64,000 bases of DNA, from the NCBI GenBank assembly GCA_964019695.1, contig OZ026524.1:32823550-32887549 (forward strand). Reading direction: 5' to 3'. Of this stretch, positions 24,047 to 37,137 are shown one piece after another (the first letter of the stretch is position 1; each line of letters opens with the position of its first letter). A model generated the notes under the pieces. That model ran no database searches and had not been told where the DNA came from. It saw only the letters and a program-made list of their open reading frames with translations. Both the position numbers and the translations under genes were made by a program. This DNA comes from Loripinus fragilis (taxonomy: Eukaryota; Mollusca; Bivalvia; Lucinida; Lucinidae).

Positions 24047-25340
24047 GACTGTCTACTAGTGTAGCTACATTGTCTATTGATGCTCCTAGACTGTCCGTTA
24101 GTGTAGCTAGATTGCCTATCAATGTAGCTACACTGTCTTTTAATTTTCTTATACTGTCTGTTAGAGTAGCTACACTGTCTATTAGTGTTCATATACTGTC
24201 TGATCGTGTAGCTAGACTGTCTATTAGTGTAGCTACACTGTCTAATAGTGTTCCTAGACTATCTATTAGTGTAGCTAGATTGTCTATCAATATAGCTACA
24301 CTGTCTATTAGTTTTCCTATACTGTCTGTTAGTGTAGCTAGACTGTCTACTAGTGTAGCTACATTGTCTATTAGTGTTCCTAGACTGTCTATTAGTATAG
24401 CTAGACTGTCTATTAGAGTAGCTAGATTGTCTATCAATATAGCTACACTGTCTATTAGTTTTCCTATACTGTATGTAAGTGTAGCTAGACTGTCTACTAG
24501 TGTAGCTACATGGTCTATGGATGTTCCTAGACTATCCGTTAGTGTAGCTAGATTGTCTATCAATGTAGCTACACTGTCTATTAGTTTTCTTATACTGTCT
24601 GTTAGAGTAGCTACACTATGTATTTGTTTTCATCGACGATCTATTAGTTAGCTAAATTGTCTATTAGAGTTCATAGACTGTCTGTTAGTGTAGCTAGACT
24701 GTCTATTAATGTAGCTACACTGTCTAATAGTGTTCCGAGACTGTCTATAGTGTCGCTAGACTGTCACCTAGTGTAGCTGCACTGTCTTATAGTGTTCCTA
24801 GACTGTCTATTAGTGTAGCTAGACTGTCTATTAGTGTAGCTACACTGTCTAATAGTGTTCCTAGACTGTCTACTAGTGTAGATTAGTTAGCTACACTGTC
24901 TATAAGAGTTCATAGACTGTCTGTTAGTGTAGCTAGACTGTCTATTAGTGTAGCTACACTGTCTAATAGTGTTCCTAGACTGTCTATTAGTGTAGCTAGA
25001 CTGTCTACTAGTGTAGCTACATTGTCTTATAGTGTTCCTAGATTGTCTATTAGTGTAGCTAGACTGTCTATTTGTGTAGCTACACTGTCTAATAGTTTTC
25101 CTAGACTGTCTATTAGTGTAGCTTCACTGTCTTATAGTGTTCCTAGACTGTCTGTTAGCGTAACTAGATTGTTTATCAATGTAGCTACACTGTCTATTTG
25201 TTTTCATAGACGGTCTATTAGAGAAGCTACACTGTCTATTAGTGTTCATAGACTGTCTGTTAGTGTAGCTACACTGTCTATTAATGTAGCTACACTGTCT
25301 TATAGTGTTCCTAGACTGTCTATTAGTGTAGCTAGACTGT
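24047..25340. repeat. Block homologous to 26133-27426 (offset 2,086)
   Basis: The block spans A at 24634 (mutated CGACGA) and B at 25158. It shares with its sister the rare GTTCCGAGACTG, a TCTATAGTG monomer that lost 3 bp, and GACTGTCACCTA. The aberrant junction GTAGATTAGTTAG (24,878-24,890) lies inside it. Confidence 0.88.
24878..24890 (+). repeat. Out-of-register junction GTAGATTAGTTAG, copy 2
   Basis: This is the same breakpoint as at 19,895, here with CTACTAGTG upstream and GCTACACTG downstream. It was carried into the third copy by the 2,086-bp duplication. Confidence 0.85.
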
Positions 25341-26132
25341 CTATTAGTGTAGCTACACTGTCTTTTAGTGTTCATAGATTGTCTGTGAGTGTAGCTAGAC
25401 TGTCTATTAGTGTAGCTACACTGTCTTATATTGTTCATAGACTGTCTATTAGTGTAGCTAGATTGTCTATTAGTGTAGCTACACTATCTAATAGTGTTCC
25501 TAGACTGTCTACTAGTGTAGCTAGACTGTCTATTAGAGTAGCTACATTGTCTAATAGTGTTCCTAGACTGTCTTTTAGTGTAGCTAGATTGTCTATCAAT
25601 ATAGCTACACTGTCTATTAGTTTTCATAGACGGTCTGTTAGTGTAGCTAGACTGTCTACTAGTGTAGCTACATTGTCTATTGATGTTCCTAGACTGTCCG
25701 TTAGTGAAGCTAGATTGTCTATTAATATAGCTACTCTGTCTCTTAGTTTTCTTATACTGTCTGTTAGTGTAGCTACACTGTCTATTAGTGTTCATATACT
25801 GTCTCTTAGTGTAGCTAGACTGTCTATCAGTGTAGCTACACTGTCTAATAGTGTTCCTAGACTGTCTATTAGTGTAGCTAGATTGTCTATTAGTGTAGCT
25901 ACACTGTCTAATAGTGTTCCTAGACTGTCTATTAGTGTAGCTAGATTGTCTATTAGTGTAGCTACACTGTCTAATAGTGTTCCTAGACTGTCTCCTAGTG
26001 TAGATAGACTGTCTATTAGTGTAGCTACACTGTCTAATAGTGTTCCTAGACTGTCTATTAGTGTAGCTAGATTTTGTATCAATATAGCTACACTATCTAT
26101 TAGTTTTCATAGACGGTCTGTTAGTGTAGCTA
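25341..26132. repeat. Satellite segment between the two 2,086-bp copies
   Basis: These are ordered trimers with TTCATAGATTG and CTTATATTGTTC variants. Part of it (25,480-26,090) is matched at about 27,590-28,250 with an offset near 2,162. I see no foreign sequence. Confidence 0.85.
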
Positions 26133-27426
26133 GACTGTCTACAAGTGTAGCTACATTGTCTATTGATGTTCCTAGACTGTCCGTTAGTGTAGCTAGATTG
26201 TCTATCAATGTAGCTACACTGTCTTTTAATTTTCTTATACTGTCTGTTAGAGTAGCTACACTGTCTATTAGTGTTCATATACTGTCTGATCGTGTAGCTA
26301 GACTGTCTATTAGTGTAGCTACACTGTCTAATAGTGTTCCTAGACTATCTTTTAGTGTAGCTAGATTGTCTATCAATATAGCTACACTGTCTATTAGTTT
26401 TCCTATACTGTCTGTTAGTGTAGCTAGACTGTCTACTAGTGTAGCTACATTGTCTATTAGTGTTCCTAGACTGTTTATTAGTATAGCTAGACTGTCTATT
26501 AGAGTAGCTAGATTGTCTATCAATATAGCTACACTGTCTATTAGTTTTCCTATACTGTATGTAAGTGTAGCTAGACTGTCTACTAGTGTAGCTACATGGT
26601 CTATGGATGTTCCTAGACTATCCGTTAGTGTAGCTAGATTGTCTATCAATGTAGCTACACTGTCTATTAGTTTTCTTATACTGTCTGTTAGAGTAGCTAC
26701 ACTATGTATTTGTTTTCATCGACGTTCTATTAGTTAGCTAAATTGTCTATTAGAGTTCATAGACTGTCTGTTAGTGTAGCTAGACTGTCTATTAATGTAG
26801 CTACACTGTCTAATAGTGTTCCGAGACTGTCTATAGTGTAGCTAGACTGTCACCTAATGTAGCTGCACTGTCTTATAGTGTTCCTAGACTGTCTATTAGT
26901 GTAGCTAGACTGTCTATTAGTGTAGCTACACTGTCTAATAGTGTTCCAAGACTGTCTACTAGTGTAGATTAGTTAGCTACACTGTCTATTAGAGTTCATA
27001 GACTGTCTGTTAGTGTAGCTAGAGTGTCTATTAGTGTAGCTACACTGTCTAATAGTGTTCCTAGACTGTCTATTAGTGTAGCTAGACTGTCTACTAGTGT
27101 AGCTACATTGTCTTATAGTGTTCCTAGATTGTCTACTAGTGTAGCTAGACTGTCTATTAGTGTAGCTACACTGTCTAATAGTTTTCCTAGACTGTCTATT
27201 AGTGTAGCTACACTGTCTAATAGTGTTCCTAGACTGTCTGTTAGCGTAACTAGATTGTTTATCAATGTAGCTACTCTGTCTATTTGTTTTTATAGACGGT
27301 CTATTAGAGAAGCTACACTGTCTATTAGTGTTCATAGACTGTCTGTTAGTGTAGCTACACTGTCTATTAATGTAGCTACACTTGCTTATAGTGTTCCTAG
27401 ACTGTCTATTAGTGTAGCTAGATTGT
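26133..27426. repeat. Sister block of 24047-25340
   Basis: This second copy contains A at 26720 (CGACGT form) and B at 27244. It diverges from the first near 27,426, after GCTACACTTGC. Confidence 0.88.
26964..26976 (+). repeat. Out-of-register junction GTAGATTAGTTAG, copy 3
   Basis: This copy is identical at the breakpoint to the one 2,086 bp upstream, and is preceded by the private GTTCCAAGACTG. Confidence 0.85.
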
Positions 27427-30209
27427 CTATTAGTGTAGCTACACTGTCTTATATTGTTCCTAGGCTGTCTCTTAGTGTAGCTAGACTGTCTATTAGTGTA
27501 GCTACACTGTCTTTAAGTGTTCATAGACTTCTGTTAGTGCAGCTAGACTGTCTATTAGTGTAGCTACACTGTCTTATAGTGTTCATAGACTGTCTATTAG
27601 TGTAGCTAGATTGTCTATTAGTGTAGCTACACTATCTAATAGTGTTCCTAGACTGGCTACTAGTGTAGCTAGACTGTCTATTAGAGTAGCTACACTGTCT
27701 AATAGTGTTCCTATACTGTCTTTTAGTGTAGCTAGATTGTCTATCAAATAGCTACACTGTCTATTAGTTTTCATAGACGGTCTGTTAGTGTAGCTAGACT
27801 GTCTACTAGTGTAGCTACATTGTCTATTGATGTTCCTTGACTGTCCGTTAGTTAAGCTAGATTGTCTATCAATGTAGCTACACTGTCTAGTTTTCTTATA
27901 CTAGCTAGTTTTCTTATACTGTCTGTTAGTGTAGCTACACTGTCTATTAGTGTTCATATACTGTCTGTTAGTGTAGCTAGACTGTCTATCAGTGTAGCTA
28001 CACTGTCTAATAGTGTTCTTAGACTGTCTATTAGTGTAGCTAGATTGTCTATTAGTGTAGCTACACTGTCTAATAGTGTTCCTAGACTGTCTATTAGTGT
28101 AGCTAGACTGTCTATTAGTGTAGCTACACTGTCTAATAGTGTTCCTAGACTGTCTACTAGTGTAGATAGACTGTCTATTAGTGTAGCTACACTGTCTAAT
28201 AGTGTTCCTAGACTGTCTATTAGTGTACCTAGATTTTGTATCAATATAGCTACACTGTCAATTAGTTTTCATAGACGGTCTGTTAGTGTAGCTAGACTGT
28301 CTACTAGTGTAGCAACATTGTCTATTGATGTTCCTAGACTGTCCGTTAGTTTAGCTAGATTGTCTATCAATGTAGCTACACTGTCTTTTAATTTTCTTAT
28401 ACTGTCTGTTAGAGTAGCTACACTGTCTATTAGTGTTCATATACTGTCTGTTCGTGTAGCTAGACTGTCTATTAGTATAGCTACACTGTCTAATAGTGTT
28501 CCTAGACTGTCTATTAGTGTAGCTAGATTGTCTATCAATATAGCTACACTGTCTATTAGTTTTCCTGTACTGTCTGTTCGTGTAGCTAGACTGTCTACTA
28601 GTGTAGCTACATTGTCTATTAGTGTTCCTAGGCTGTCTATTAGTATAGCTAGACTGTCTATTAGAGTAGCTAGATTGTCTATCAATATAGCTACACTGTC
28701 TATTAGTTTTCCTATACTGTATGTTAGTGTAGCTAGACTGTCTACTAGTTTAGCTACATGGTCTATTGATGTTCCTAGACTATCCGTTAGTGTAGCTAGA
28801 TTGTATATCAATGTAGCTACACTGTCTATTAGTTTTCTTATACTGTCTGTTAGAGTAGCTACACTGTCTATTTGTTTTCATCGACGGTCTATTAGTTAGC
28901 TACACTGTCTATTAGAGTTCATAGACTGTCTGTTAGTGTAGCTAGACTGTCTATTAGTGTAGCTACACTGTCTTATAGTGTTCCTAGACTGTCTATTAGT
29001 GTAGCTAGACTGTCTCCTAGTGTAGCTACACTGTCTTATAGTGTTTCTAGACTGTGTTTTAGTGTAGCTAGACTGTCTATTAGTGTAGCTACACTGTATA
29101 ATAGTGTTCCTAGACTGTCTATTAGTGTAGCTAGACTGTCTATTAGAGTAGCTACACTGTCTAATAGTGTTCCTAGACTGTCTATTAGTGTAGCTACACT
29201 GTCTAATAGTGTTCCTAGACTGTCTGTTAGCGTAACTAGATTGTGTATCAATGAAGCTACACTGTCTATTTGTTTTCATAGACGGTCTATTAGAGAAGCT
29301 ACACTGTCTATAAGTGTTCATAGACTGTCTGTTAGTGTAGCTAGACTGTCTATTAATGTAGCTACACTGTCTTATAGTGTTCCTAGACTGTCTATTAGTG
29401 TAGCTAGATTGTCTATTAGTGTAGCTACACTGTCTAATAGTGTTCCTAGACTGTCTACTTGTGTAGCTAGACTGTCTATTAGAGTAGCTACACCGTCTAA
29501 TAGTGTCCCTAGACTGTCTATTAGTGTAGCTAGATTGTCTATCAATATAGCTACACTGTCTATTAGTTTTTATAGACGGTCTGTTAGTGTAGCTAGACTG
29601 TCTACTAGTGTAGCTACATTGTCTATTGATGTTCCTAGACTGTCCGTTAGTGAAGCTAGATTGTCTATCAATGTAGCTACACTGTCTATTAGATTTCTTA
29701 TACTGTCTGTTAGAGTAGCAACACTGTCTATTAGTGTTCATATACTGTCTGTTAGTGTAGCTAGACTGTCTATCAGTGTAGCTACACTGTCTAATAGTGT
29801 TCCTAGACTGTCTATTAGTGTAGCTAGGTTGTCTATTAGTGTAGCTACACTGTCTAATAGTGTTCCTAGACTGTCTATTAGTGTAGCTACATTGTCTAAT
29901 AGTGTTCCTAGACTGTCTACTAGTGTAGTTAGACTGTCTATTAGTGTAGCTACACTGTCTAATAGTGTTTCTAGACTGTCTATTAGTGTAGCTAGATTGT
30001 GTATCAATATAGCTACACTGTCTATTAGTTTTCATAGACGGTCTGTTAGTGTAGCTAGACTGTGTACTAGTGTAGCTACATTGTCTATTGATGTTCCTAG
30101 ACTGTCCGTTAGTGTAGCTAGATTGTCTATCAATGTAGCTACACTGTCTTTTAATTTCCTTATACTGTCTGTTAGAGTAGCAACACCGTCCATTAGTGAT
30201 CATATACTG
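27427..30209. repeat. Satellite segment with local slippage near 27,890
   Basis: The segment contains A at 28882 and B at 29230. Several small indels cluster at 27,500-27,910, among them a lost base in TTCATAGACTTCTG, TATCAAATAGC, and an 18-bp out-of-register duplication of CTAGTTTTCTTATA at 27,887 and 27,905. This is the least orderly stretch of the array. Confidence 0.85.
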
Positions 30210-32412
30210 TCTCTTCGTGTAGCTAGACTGTCTATTAGTGTAGCTACACTGTCTAATAGTGTTCCTAGACTGTCTATTAGTGTAGCTAGATTGTCTATCA
30301 ATATAGCTACACTGTCTATTAGTTTTCCTATACTGTCTGTTAGTGTAGCTAGACTGTCAATTAGTGTAGCTACATTGTCTATTAGTGTTCCTAGACTGTC
30401 TATTAGTGTAGCTAGACTGTCTATTAGAGTAGCTAGATTGTCTATCAATATAGCTACACTGTCTATTAGTTTTCCTATACTGTATGTTAGTGTAGCTACA
30501 CTGTCTACTTGTGTAGCGACATGGTCTATGGATGTTCCTAGACTATCCGTTAGTGTAGCTAGATTGTCTATCAATGTAGCTACACTGTCTATTAGTTTTC
30601 TTATACTGTCTGTTAGAGTAGCTACACAGTCTATTTGTTTTCATCGACGGTCTATTAGTTAGCTAACCTGTCTATTAGAGTTCATAGACTGTCTGTTAGT
30701 GTAGGAAGACTGTCTATTAGTGTAGCTACACTGTCTAATAGTGTTCCTAGACTGTCTATTAGTGTAGCTAGACTGTCTATTAGTGTAGCTACACTGTCTA
30801 ATAGTGTTCCTAGACTGTCTACTAGTGTAGATAGACTGTCTATTAGTGTAGCTACACTGTCTAATAGTGTTCCTAGACTGTCTATTATTGTAGGTAGATT
30901 TTGCATCAATACAGCTACACTGTCTATTAGTTTTCATAGACAGTCTGTAAGTGTAGCTAGACTGTCTACTAGTGTAGCTACATTGTCTATTGATGTTCCT
31001 AGACTGTCCGTTAGTGTAGCTAGATTGTCTATCAATGTAGCTACACTGTCTATTAGTTTTCATAGACAGTCTGTAAGTGTAGCTAGACTGTCTAATAGTG
31101 TTCCTAGACTGTCTATTAGTGTAGCTAGACTGTCTATTAGAGTAGCTACACTTTCTAATAGTGTTCCTAGACTGTCTATTAGTTTAGCTACACTGTCTAA
31201 TAGTGTTCCTAGACTGTCTGTTAGCGTAACTAGATTGTTTATCAATGTAGCTACACTGTCTATTTGTTTTCATAGACGGTCTATTAGAGAAGCTACACCG
31301 TCTATAAGTGTTCATAGACTGTCTGTTAGTGTAGCTAGACTGTCTATTAATGTAGCTACACTGTCTTATAGTGTTCCTAGACTGTCTATTAGTGAAGCTA
31401 GATTGTCTATTAGTGTAGCTACACTGTCTTATAGTGTTCCTAGACTGTCTATTAGTGTAGCTAGACTGTCTATTAGTGTAGCGACACTGTCTATTAGTGT
31501 TCATAGACTGTCTGTTAGTGTAGCTTGACTGTCTATTAGTGTAGCTAAACTGTCTTATAGTGTTCCTAGACTGTCTATTAGTGTAGCTAGATTGTCTATT
31601 AGTGTAGCTACACTGTCTAATAGTGTTCCTAGACTGTCTCCTAGTGTAGCTAGACTGTCTATTAGAGTAGCTACACCGTCTAATAGTGTCCCTAGACTGA
31701 CTATTAGTGTAGCTAGATTGTCTATCAATATAGCTAAACTGTCTATTAGTTTTATAGACGGTCTGTAAGTGTAGCTAGACTGTCTACTAGTGTAGCTACA
31801 TTGTCTATTGATGTTCCTAGACTGTCCGTTAGTGAAGCTAGATTGTCTATCAATGTAGCTACACTGTCTATTAGTTTTCTTATTCTGTCTGTTAGTGTAG
31901 CTACAATGTCTATTAGTGTTCATATACTGTCTGTTAGTGTAGCTAGACTGTCTATCAGTGTAGCTACACTGTCTAATAGTGTTCCTAGACTGTCTATTAG
32001 TGTAGATAGATTGTCTATTAGTGTAGCTACACTGTCTAATAGTGTTCCTAGACTGTCTATTAGTGTAGCTAGACTGTCTATTAGTGTAGCTACACTGTCT
32101 AATAGTGTTCCTAGACTGTCTACTAGTGTAGATAGACTGTCTATTATTGTAGCTACACTGTCTTACAGTGTTCCTAGACTGTTTATTAGTGTAGCTAGAT
32201 TGTGTATCAATATAGCTACACTGTCCATTAGTTTTCATAGACGGTCTGTTAGTGTAGCTAGACTGTCTACTAGTGTATCTACATTTTCTATTGATGTTCC
32301 TAGACTGTCCGTTAGTGTAGCTAGATTGTCTATCAATGTAGCTTCACTGTCTTTTAATTTTCTTATACAGTCTGTTAGAGTAGCTACACTGTCTATTAGT
32401 GTTCATATACTG
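30210..32412. repeat. 2,203-bp tandem duplication, copy 1
   Basis: Copy 1 of a near-identical head-to-tail pair, spanning A at 30645 and B at 31224. Shared rare features are GCTAACCTG after landmark A, GTAGGAAGAC, GATTTTGCATC with AATACAGC, TTTTCATAGACAGTC, and a one-base deletion in TAGTTTTATAGACGG. The period is 105 monomers minus 2 because each copy carries two single-base deletions (landmark A and TTTTATAG). Confidence 0.9.
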
Positions 32413-34615
32413 TCTGTTCGTGTAGCTAGACTGTCTATTAGTGAGGCTACACTGTCTAATAGTGTTCCTAGACTGTCTTTAAGTGTAGCTAGATTGTCTA
32501 TCAATATAGCTACACTGTCTATTAGTTTTCCTATACTGTCTGTTAGTGTAGCTAGACTGTCAATTAGTGTAGCTACATTGTCTATTAGTGTTCCTAGACT
32601 GTCTATTAGTGTAGCTAGACTGTCTCTTAGAGTAGCTAGATTGTCTATCAATATAGCTACACTGTCTATTAGTTTTCCTATACTGTATGTTAGTGTAGCT
32701 ACACTGTCTACTTGTGTAGCTACATGGTCTATGGATGTTCCTAGACTATCCGTTAGTGTAGCTAGATTGTCTATCAATGTAGCTACACTGTCTATTAGTT
32801 TTCTTATACTGTCTGTTAGAGTAGCTACACAGTCTATTTGTTTTCATCGACGGTCTATTAGTTAGCTAACCTGTCTATTAGAGTTCATAGACTGTCTGTT
32901 AGTGTAGGAAGACTGTCTATTAGTGTAGCTACACTGTCTAATAGTGTTCCTAGACTGTCTATTAGTGTAGCTAGACTGTCTATTAGTGTAGCTACACTGT
33001 CTAATAGTGTTCCTAGACTGTCTACTAGTGTAGATAGACTGTCTATTAGTGTAGCTACACTGTCTAATAGTGTTCCTAGACTGTCTATTATTGTAGGTAG
33101 ATTTTGCATCAATACAGCTACACTGTCTATTAGTTTTCATTGACAGTCTGTAAGTGTAGCTAGACTGTCTACTAGTGTAGCTACATTGTCTATTGATGTT
33201 CCTAGACTGTCCGTTAGTGTAGCTAGATTGTCTATCAATGTAGCTACACTGTCTATTAGTTTTCATAGACAGTCTGTAAGTGTAGCTAGACTGTCTAATA
33301 GTGTTCCTAGACTGTCTATTAGTGTAGCTAGACTGTCTATTAGAGTAGCTACACTTTCTAATAGTGTTCCTAGACTGTCTATTAGTTTAGCTACACTGTC
33401 TAATAGTGTTCCTAGACTGTCTGTTAGCGTAACTAGATTGTTTATCAATGTAGCTACACTGTCTATTTGTTTTCATAGACGGTCTATTAGAGAAGCTACA
33501 CCGTCTATAAGTGTTCATAGACTGTCTGTTAGTGTAGCTAGACTGTCTATTAATGTAGCTACACTGTCTTATAGTGTTCCTAGACTGTCTATTAGTGAAG
33601 CTAGATTGTCTATTAGTGTAGCTACACTGTCTTATAGTGTTCCTAGACTGTCTATTAGTGTAGCTAGACTGTCTATTAGTGTAGCGACACTGTCTATTAG
33701 TGTTCATAGACTGTCTGTTAGTGTAGCTTGACTGTCTATTAGTGTAGCTAAACTGTCTTATAGTGTTCCTAGACTGTCTATTAGTGTAGCTAGATTGTCT
33801 ATTAGTGTAGCTACACTGTCTAATAGTGTTCCTAGACTGTCTCCTAGTGTAGCTAGACTGTCTATTAGAGTAGCTACACCGTCTAATAGTGTCCCTAGAC
33901 TGACTATTAGTGTAGCTAGATTGTCTATCAATATAGCTAAACTGTCTATTAGTTTTATAGACGGTCTGTAAGTGTAGCTAGACTGTCTACTAGTGTAGCT
34001 AAATTGTCTATTGATGTTCCTAGACTGTCCGTTAGTGAAGCTAGATTGTCTATCAATGTAGCTACACTGTCTATTAGTTTTCTTATTCTGTCTGTTAGTG
34101 TAGCTACAATGTCTATTAGTGTTCATATACTGTCTGTTAGTGTAGCTAGACTGTCTATCAGTGTAGCTACACTGTCTAATAGTGTTCCTAGACTGTCTAT
34201 TAGTGTAGATAGATTGTCTATTAGTGTAGCTACACTGTCTAATAGTGTTCCTAGACTGTCTATTAGTGTAGCTAGACTGTCTATTAGTGTAGCTACACTG
34301 TCTAATAGTGTTCCTAGACTGTCTACTAGTGTAGATAGACTGTCTATTAGTGTAGCTACACTGTCTTACAGTGTTCCTAGACTGTTTATTAGTGTAGCTA
34401 AATTGTGTATCAATATAGCTACACTGTCCATTAGTTTTCATAGACGGTCTGTTAGTGTAGCTAGACTGTCTACTAGTGTATCTACATTTTCTATTGATGT
34501 TCCTAGACTGTCCGTTAGTGTAGCTAGATTGTCTATCAATGTAGCTTCACTGTCTTTTAATTTTCTTATACAGTCTGTTAGAGTAGCTACACTGTCTATT
34601 AGTGTTCATATACTG
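32413..34615. repeat. 2,203-bp tandem duplication, copy 2
   Basis: This copy contains A at 32848 and B at 33427. It differs from copy 1 by a few substitutions, for example TTTTCATTGACAG near 33,139, GCTAAATTG near 33,999 and ATTAGTGTAGC for ATTATTGTAGC near 34,345. A partial third copy continues to A at 35051, again 2,203 bp on. Confidence 0.9.
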
Positions 34616-35479
34616 TCTGTTCGTGTAGCTAGACTGTCTATTAGTGTAGCTACACTGTCTAATAGTGTTCCTAGACTGTCTTTTAGTGTAGCTAGATTGT
34701 CTATCAATATAGCTACACTGTCTATTAGTTTTCCTATACTGTCTGTTAGTGTAGCTAGACTGTCTACTAGTGTAGCTACATTGTCAATTAGTGTTCCTAG
34801 ACTGTCTATTAGGGTAGCTAGACTGTCTATTAGAGTAGCTAGATTTTCTATCAATATAGCTACACTGTCTATTAGTTTTCCTATACTGTATGTTAGTGTA
34901 GCAAGACTGTCTACTAGTGTAGCTACATTGTCTATTGATGTTCCTAGACTGTCCGTTAGTGTAGCTAGATTGTCTATTAATGTAGCTACACTGTCTATTA
35001 GTTTTCTTATACTGTCTGTTAGAGTAGCTACACTGTCTATTTGTTTTCATCGACGGTCTATTAGTTAGCTACACTGTCTATTAGAGTTCATAGAATGTCT
35101 GTTAGTGTAGCTTGACTGTCTATTAGTGTAGCTACACTGTCTAATAGTGTTCTTAGACTGTCTATTAGTGTAGCTAGACTGTCTACTAGTGTAGCTACAC
35201 TGTCTTATAGTGTTCCTAGACTGTCTATTAGTGTAGCTAGACTGTCTATTAGTGTAGCTACACTGTCTTATAGTGTTCCTAGACTGTCTATTAGTGTAGC
35301 TAGACTGTCTATTTGAGTAGCTACACTGTCTATTAGTGTTCCTAGACTGTCTATTAGTGTAGCTACACTGTCTAATAGTGTTCCTAGACTGTCTGTTAGC
35401 GTAACTAGAATGTTTATCAATGTAGCTACACTGTCTATTTGTTTTCATTGACGGTCTATTAGAGAAGCTACACTGTCTA
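34616..35479. repeat. Partial third copy of the 2,203-bp unit and following B
   Basis: The segment carries A at 35051 and B at 35399. After A it has TAGAATGTCTG and GTGTAGCTTGAC, a variant that marks the landmarks at 40297, 43786, 51265 and 53013 as well, so this downstream module has been copied at least five times. Confidence 0.85.
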
Positions 35480-37137
35480 TTAGTGTTCATAGACTGTCTG
35501 TTAGTGTAACTAAACTGTCTATTAATGTAGCTACACTGTCTTATAGTGTTCCTAGACTGTCTATTAGTGTAGCTAGATTGTCTATTACTGTAGCTACTCT
35601 GTCTTATAGTGTTCCTAGACTGTCTATTAGTGTAGCTAGACTGTCTATTAGTGTAGCTCCACTGTCTTTTAGTGTTCATAGACTGTCTGTTAGTGTAGCT
35701 AGACTAACTATTAGTGTAGCTACACTGTCTTATAGTGTTCATAGACTGTCTATTAGTGTAGCTAGATTGTCTATTAGTGTAGCTACACTATCTAATAGTG
35801 TTCCTAGACTGTCTACTAGTGTAGCTAGACTGTCTATTATAGTAGCTACACTGTCTAATAGTGTTCCTAGACTGTCTTTTAGTGTAGCTAGATTGTCTAT
35901 CAATATAGCTACACTGACTATTAGTTTTCATAGACGGTCTGTTAGTGTAGCTAGACTGTCTACTAGTGTAGCTACATTGTCTATTGATGTTCCTAGACTG
36001 TCCGTTAGTGAAGCTAGATTGACTATCAATGTAGCTACACTGTCTATTAGTTTTCTTATACTGTCTGTTAGTGTAGCTACACTCTCTATTAGTGTTCATA
36101 TACTGTCTGTTAGTGTAGCTAGACTGTCTATCAGTGTAGCTACACTGTCTAATAGTGTTCCTAGACTGTCTATTAGTGTAGATAGATTGTCTATTAGTGT
36201 AGCTACACTGTCTAATAGTGTTCCTAGACTGTCTATTAGTGTAGCTAGACTGTCTATTAGTGTAGCTACACTGTCTAATAGTGTTCGTAGACTGTCTACT
36301 AGTGTAGATAGACTGTTTATTAGTGTAGCTACACTGTCTTATAGTGTTCCTAGACTGTCTATTATTGTAGGTAGATTTTGCATCAATACAGCTACACTGT
36401 CTATTTGTTTTCATAGACAGTCTGTAAGTGTAGCTAGACTGTCTACTAGTGTAGCTACATTGTCTATTGATGTTCCTAGACTGTCCGTTAGTGTAGCTAG
36501 ATTGTCTATCTATGTAGCTACACTCTCTTTTAATTTTCTTATACTGTCTGTTAGAGTAGCTACACTGTCTATTAGTGTTCATATACTGTCTGTTCGTGTA
36601 GCTAGACTGTCTATTAGTGTAGCTACACTGTCTAATAGTGTTCCTAGACTGTCTATTAGTGTAGCTAGATTGTCTATCAATATAGCTACACTGTCTATTA
36701 GTTTTCCTATACTGTCTGTTAGTGTAGCTAGACTGTCTACTAGTGTAGCTACATTGTCTATTAGTGTTCCTAGACTGTCTATTAGTATAGCTAGACTGTC
36801 TATTAGAGTAGCTAGATTGTCTATCAATATAGCTACACTGTCTATTAGTTTTCCTATACTGTATGTTAGTGTAGCTAGACTGTCTACTAGTGTAGCTACA
36901 TGGTCTATTGATGTTCCTAGACTATCCGTTAGTGTAGCTAGATTGTCTATCAATGTAGCTACACTGTATATTAGTTTTCTTATACTGTCTGTTAGAGTAG
37001 CTACACTGTCTATTTGTTTTCATCGACGGTCTATTAGTTAGCTACACTGTCTATTAGAGTTCATAGACTGTCTGTTAGTGAAGCTAGACTGTCTATTAGT
37101 GTAGCTACACTGTCTAATAGTGTTCCTAGACTGTCTA
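35480..37137. repeat. 1,658-bp duplication, copy 1
   Basis: Copy 1 of a tandem pair at offset 1,658 (79 monomers minus 1), ending just past A at 37024. Shared variants are TCTATTACTGTAGCTACTC, GTAGCTCCACTG, ATTATAGTAGC and ACACTGACTATTAG. Confidence 0.88.

Noticed and set aside
20794..24651. 1,285-codon ORF as a giant repeat protein gene (silk-, adhesin- or antifreeze-like)
   Set aside because: It is satellite DNA in the plus open frame across a 1,617-bp duplication. There is no signal peptide, unique domain or coding bias, it ends at the landmark A frame slip, and similar ORFs exist on the opposite strand of the same DNA.
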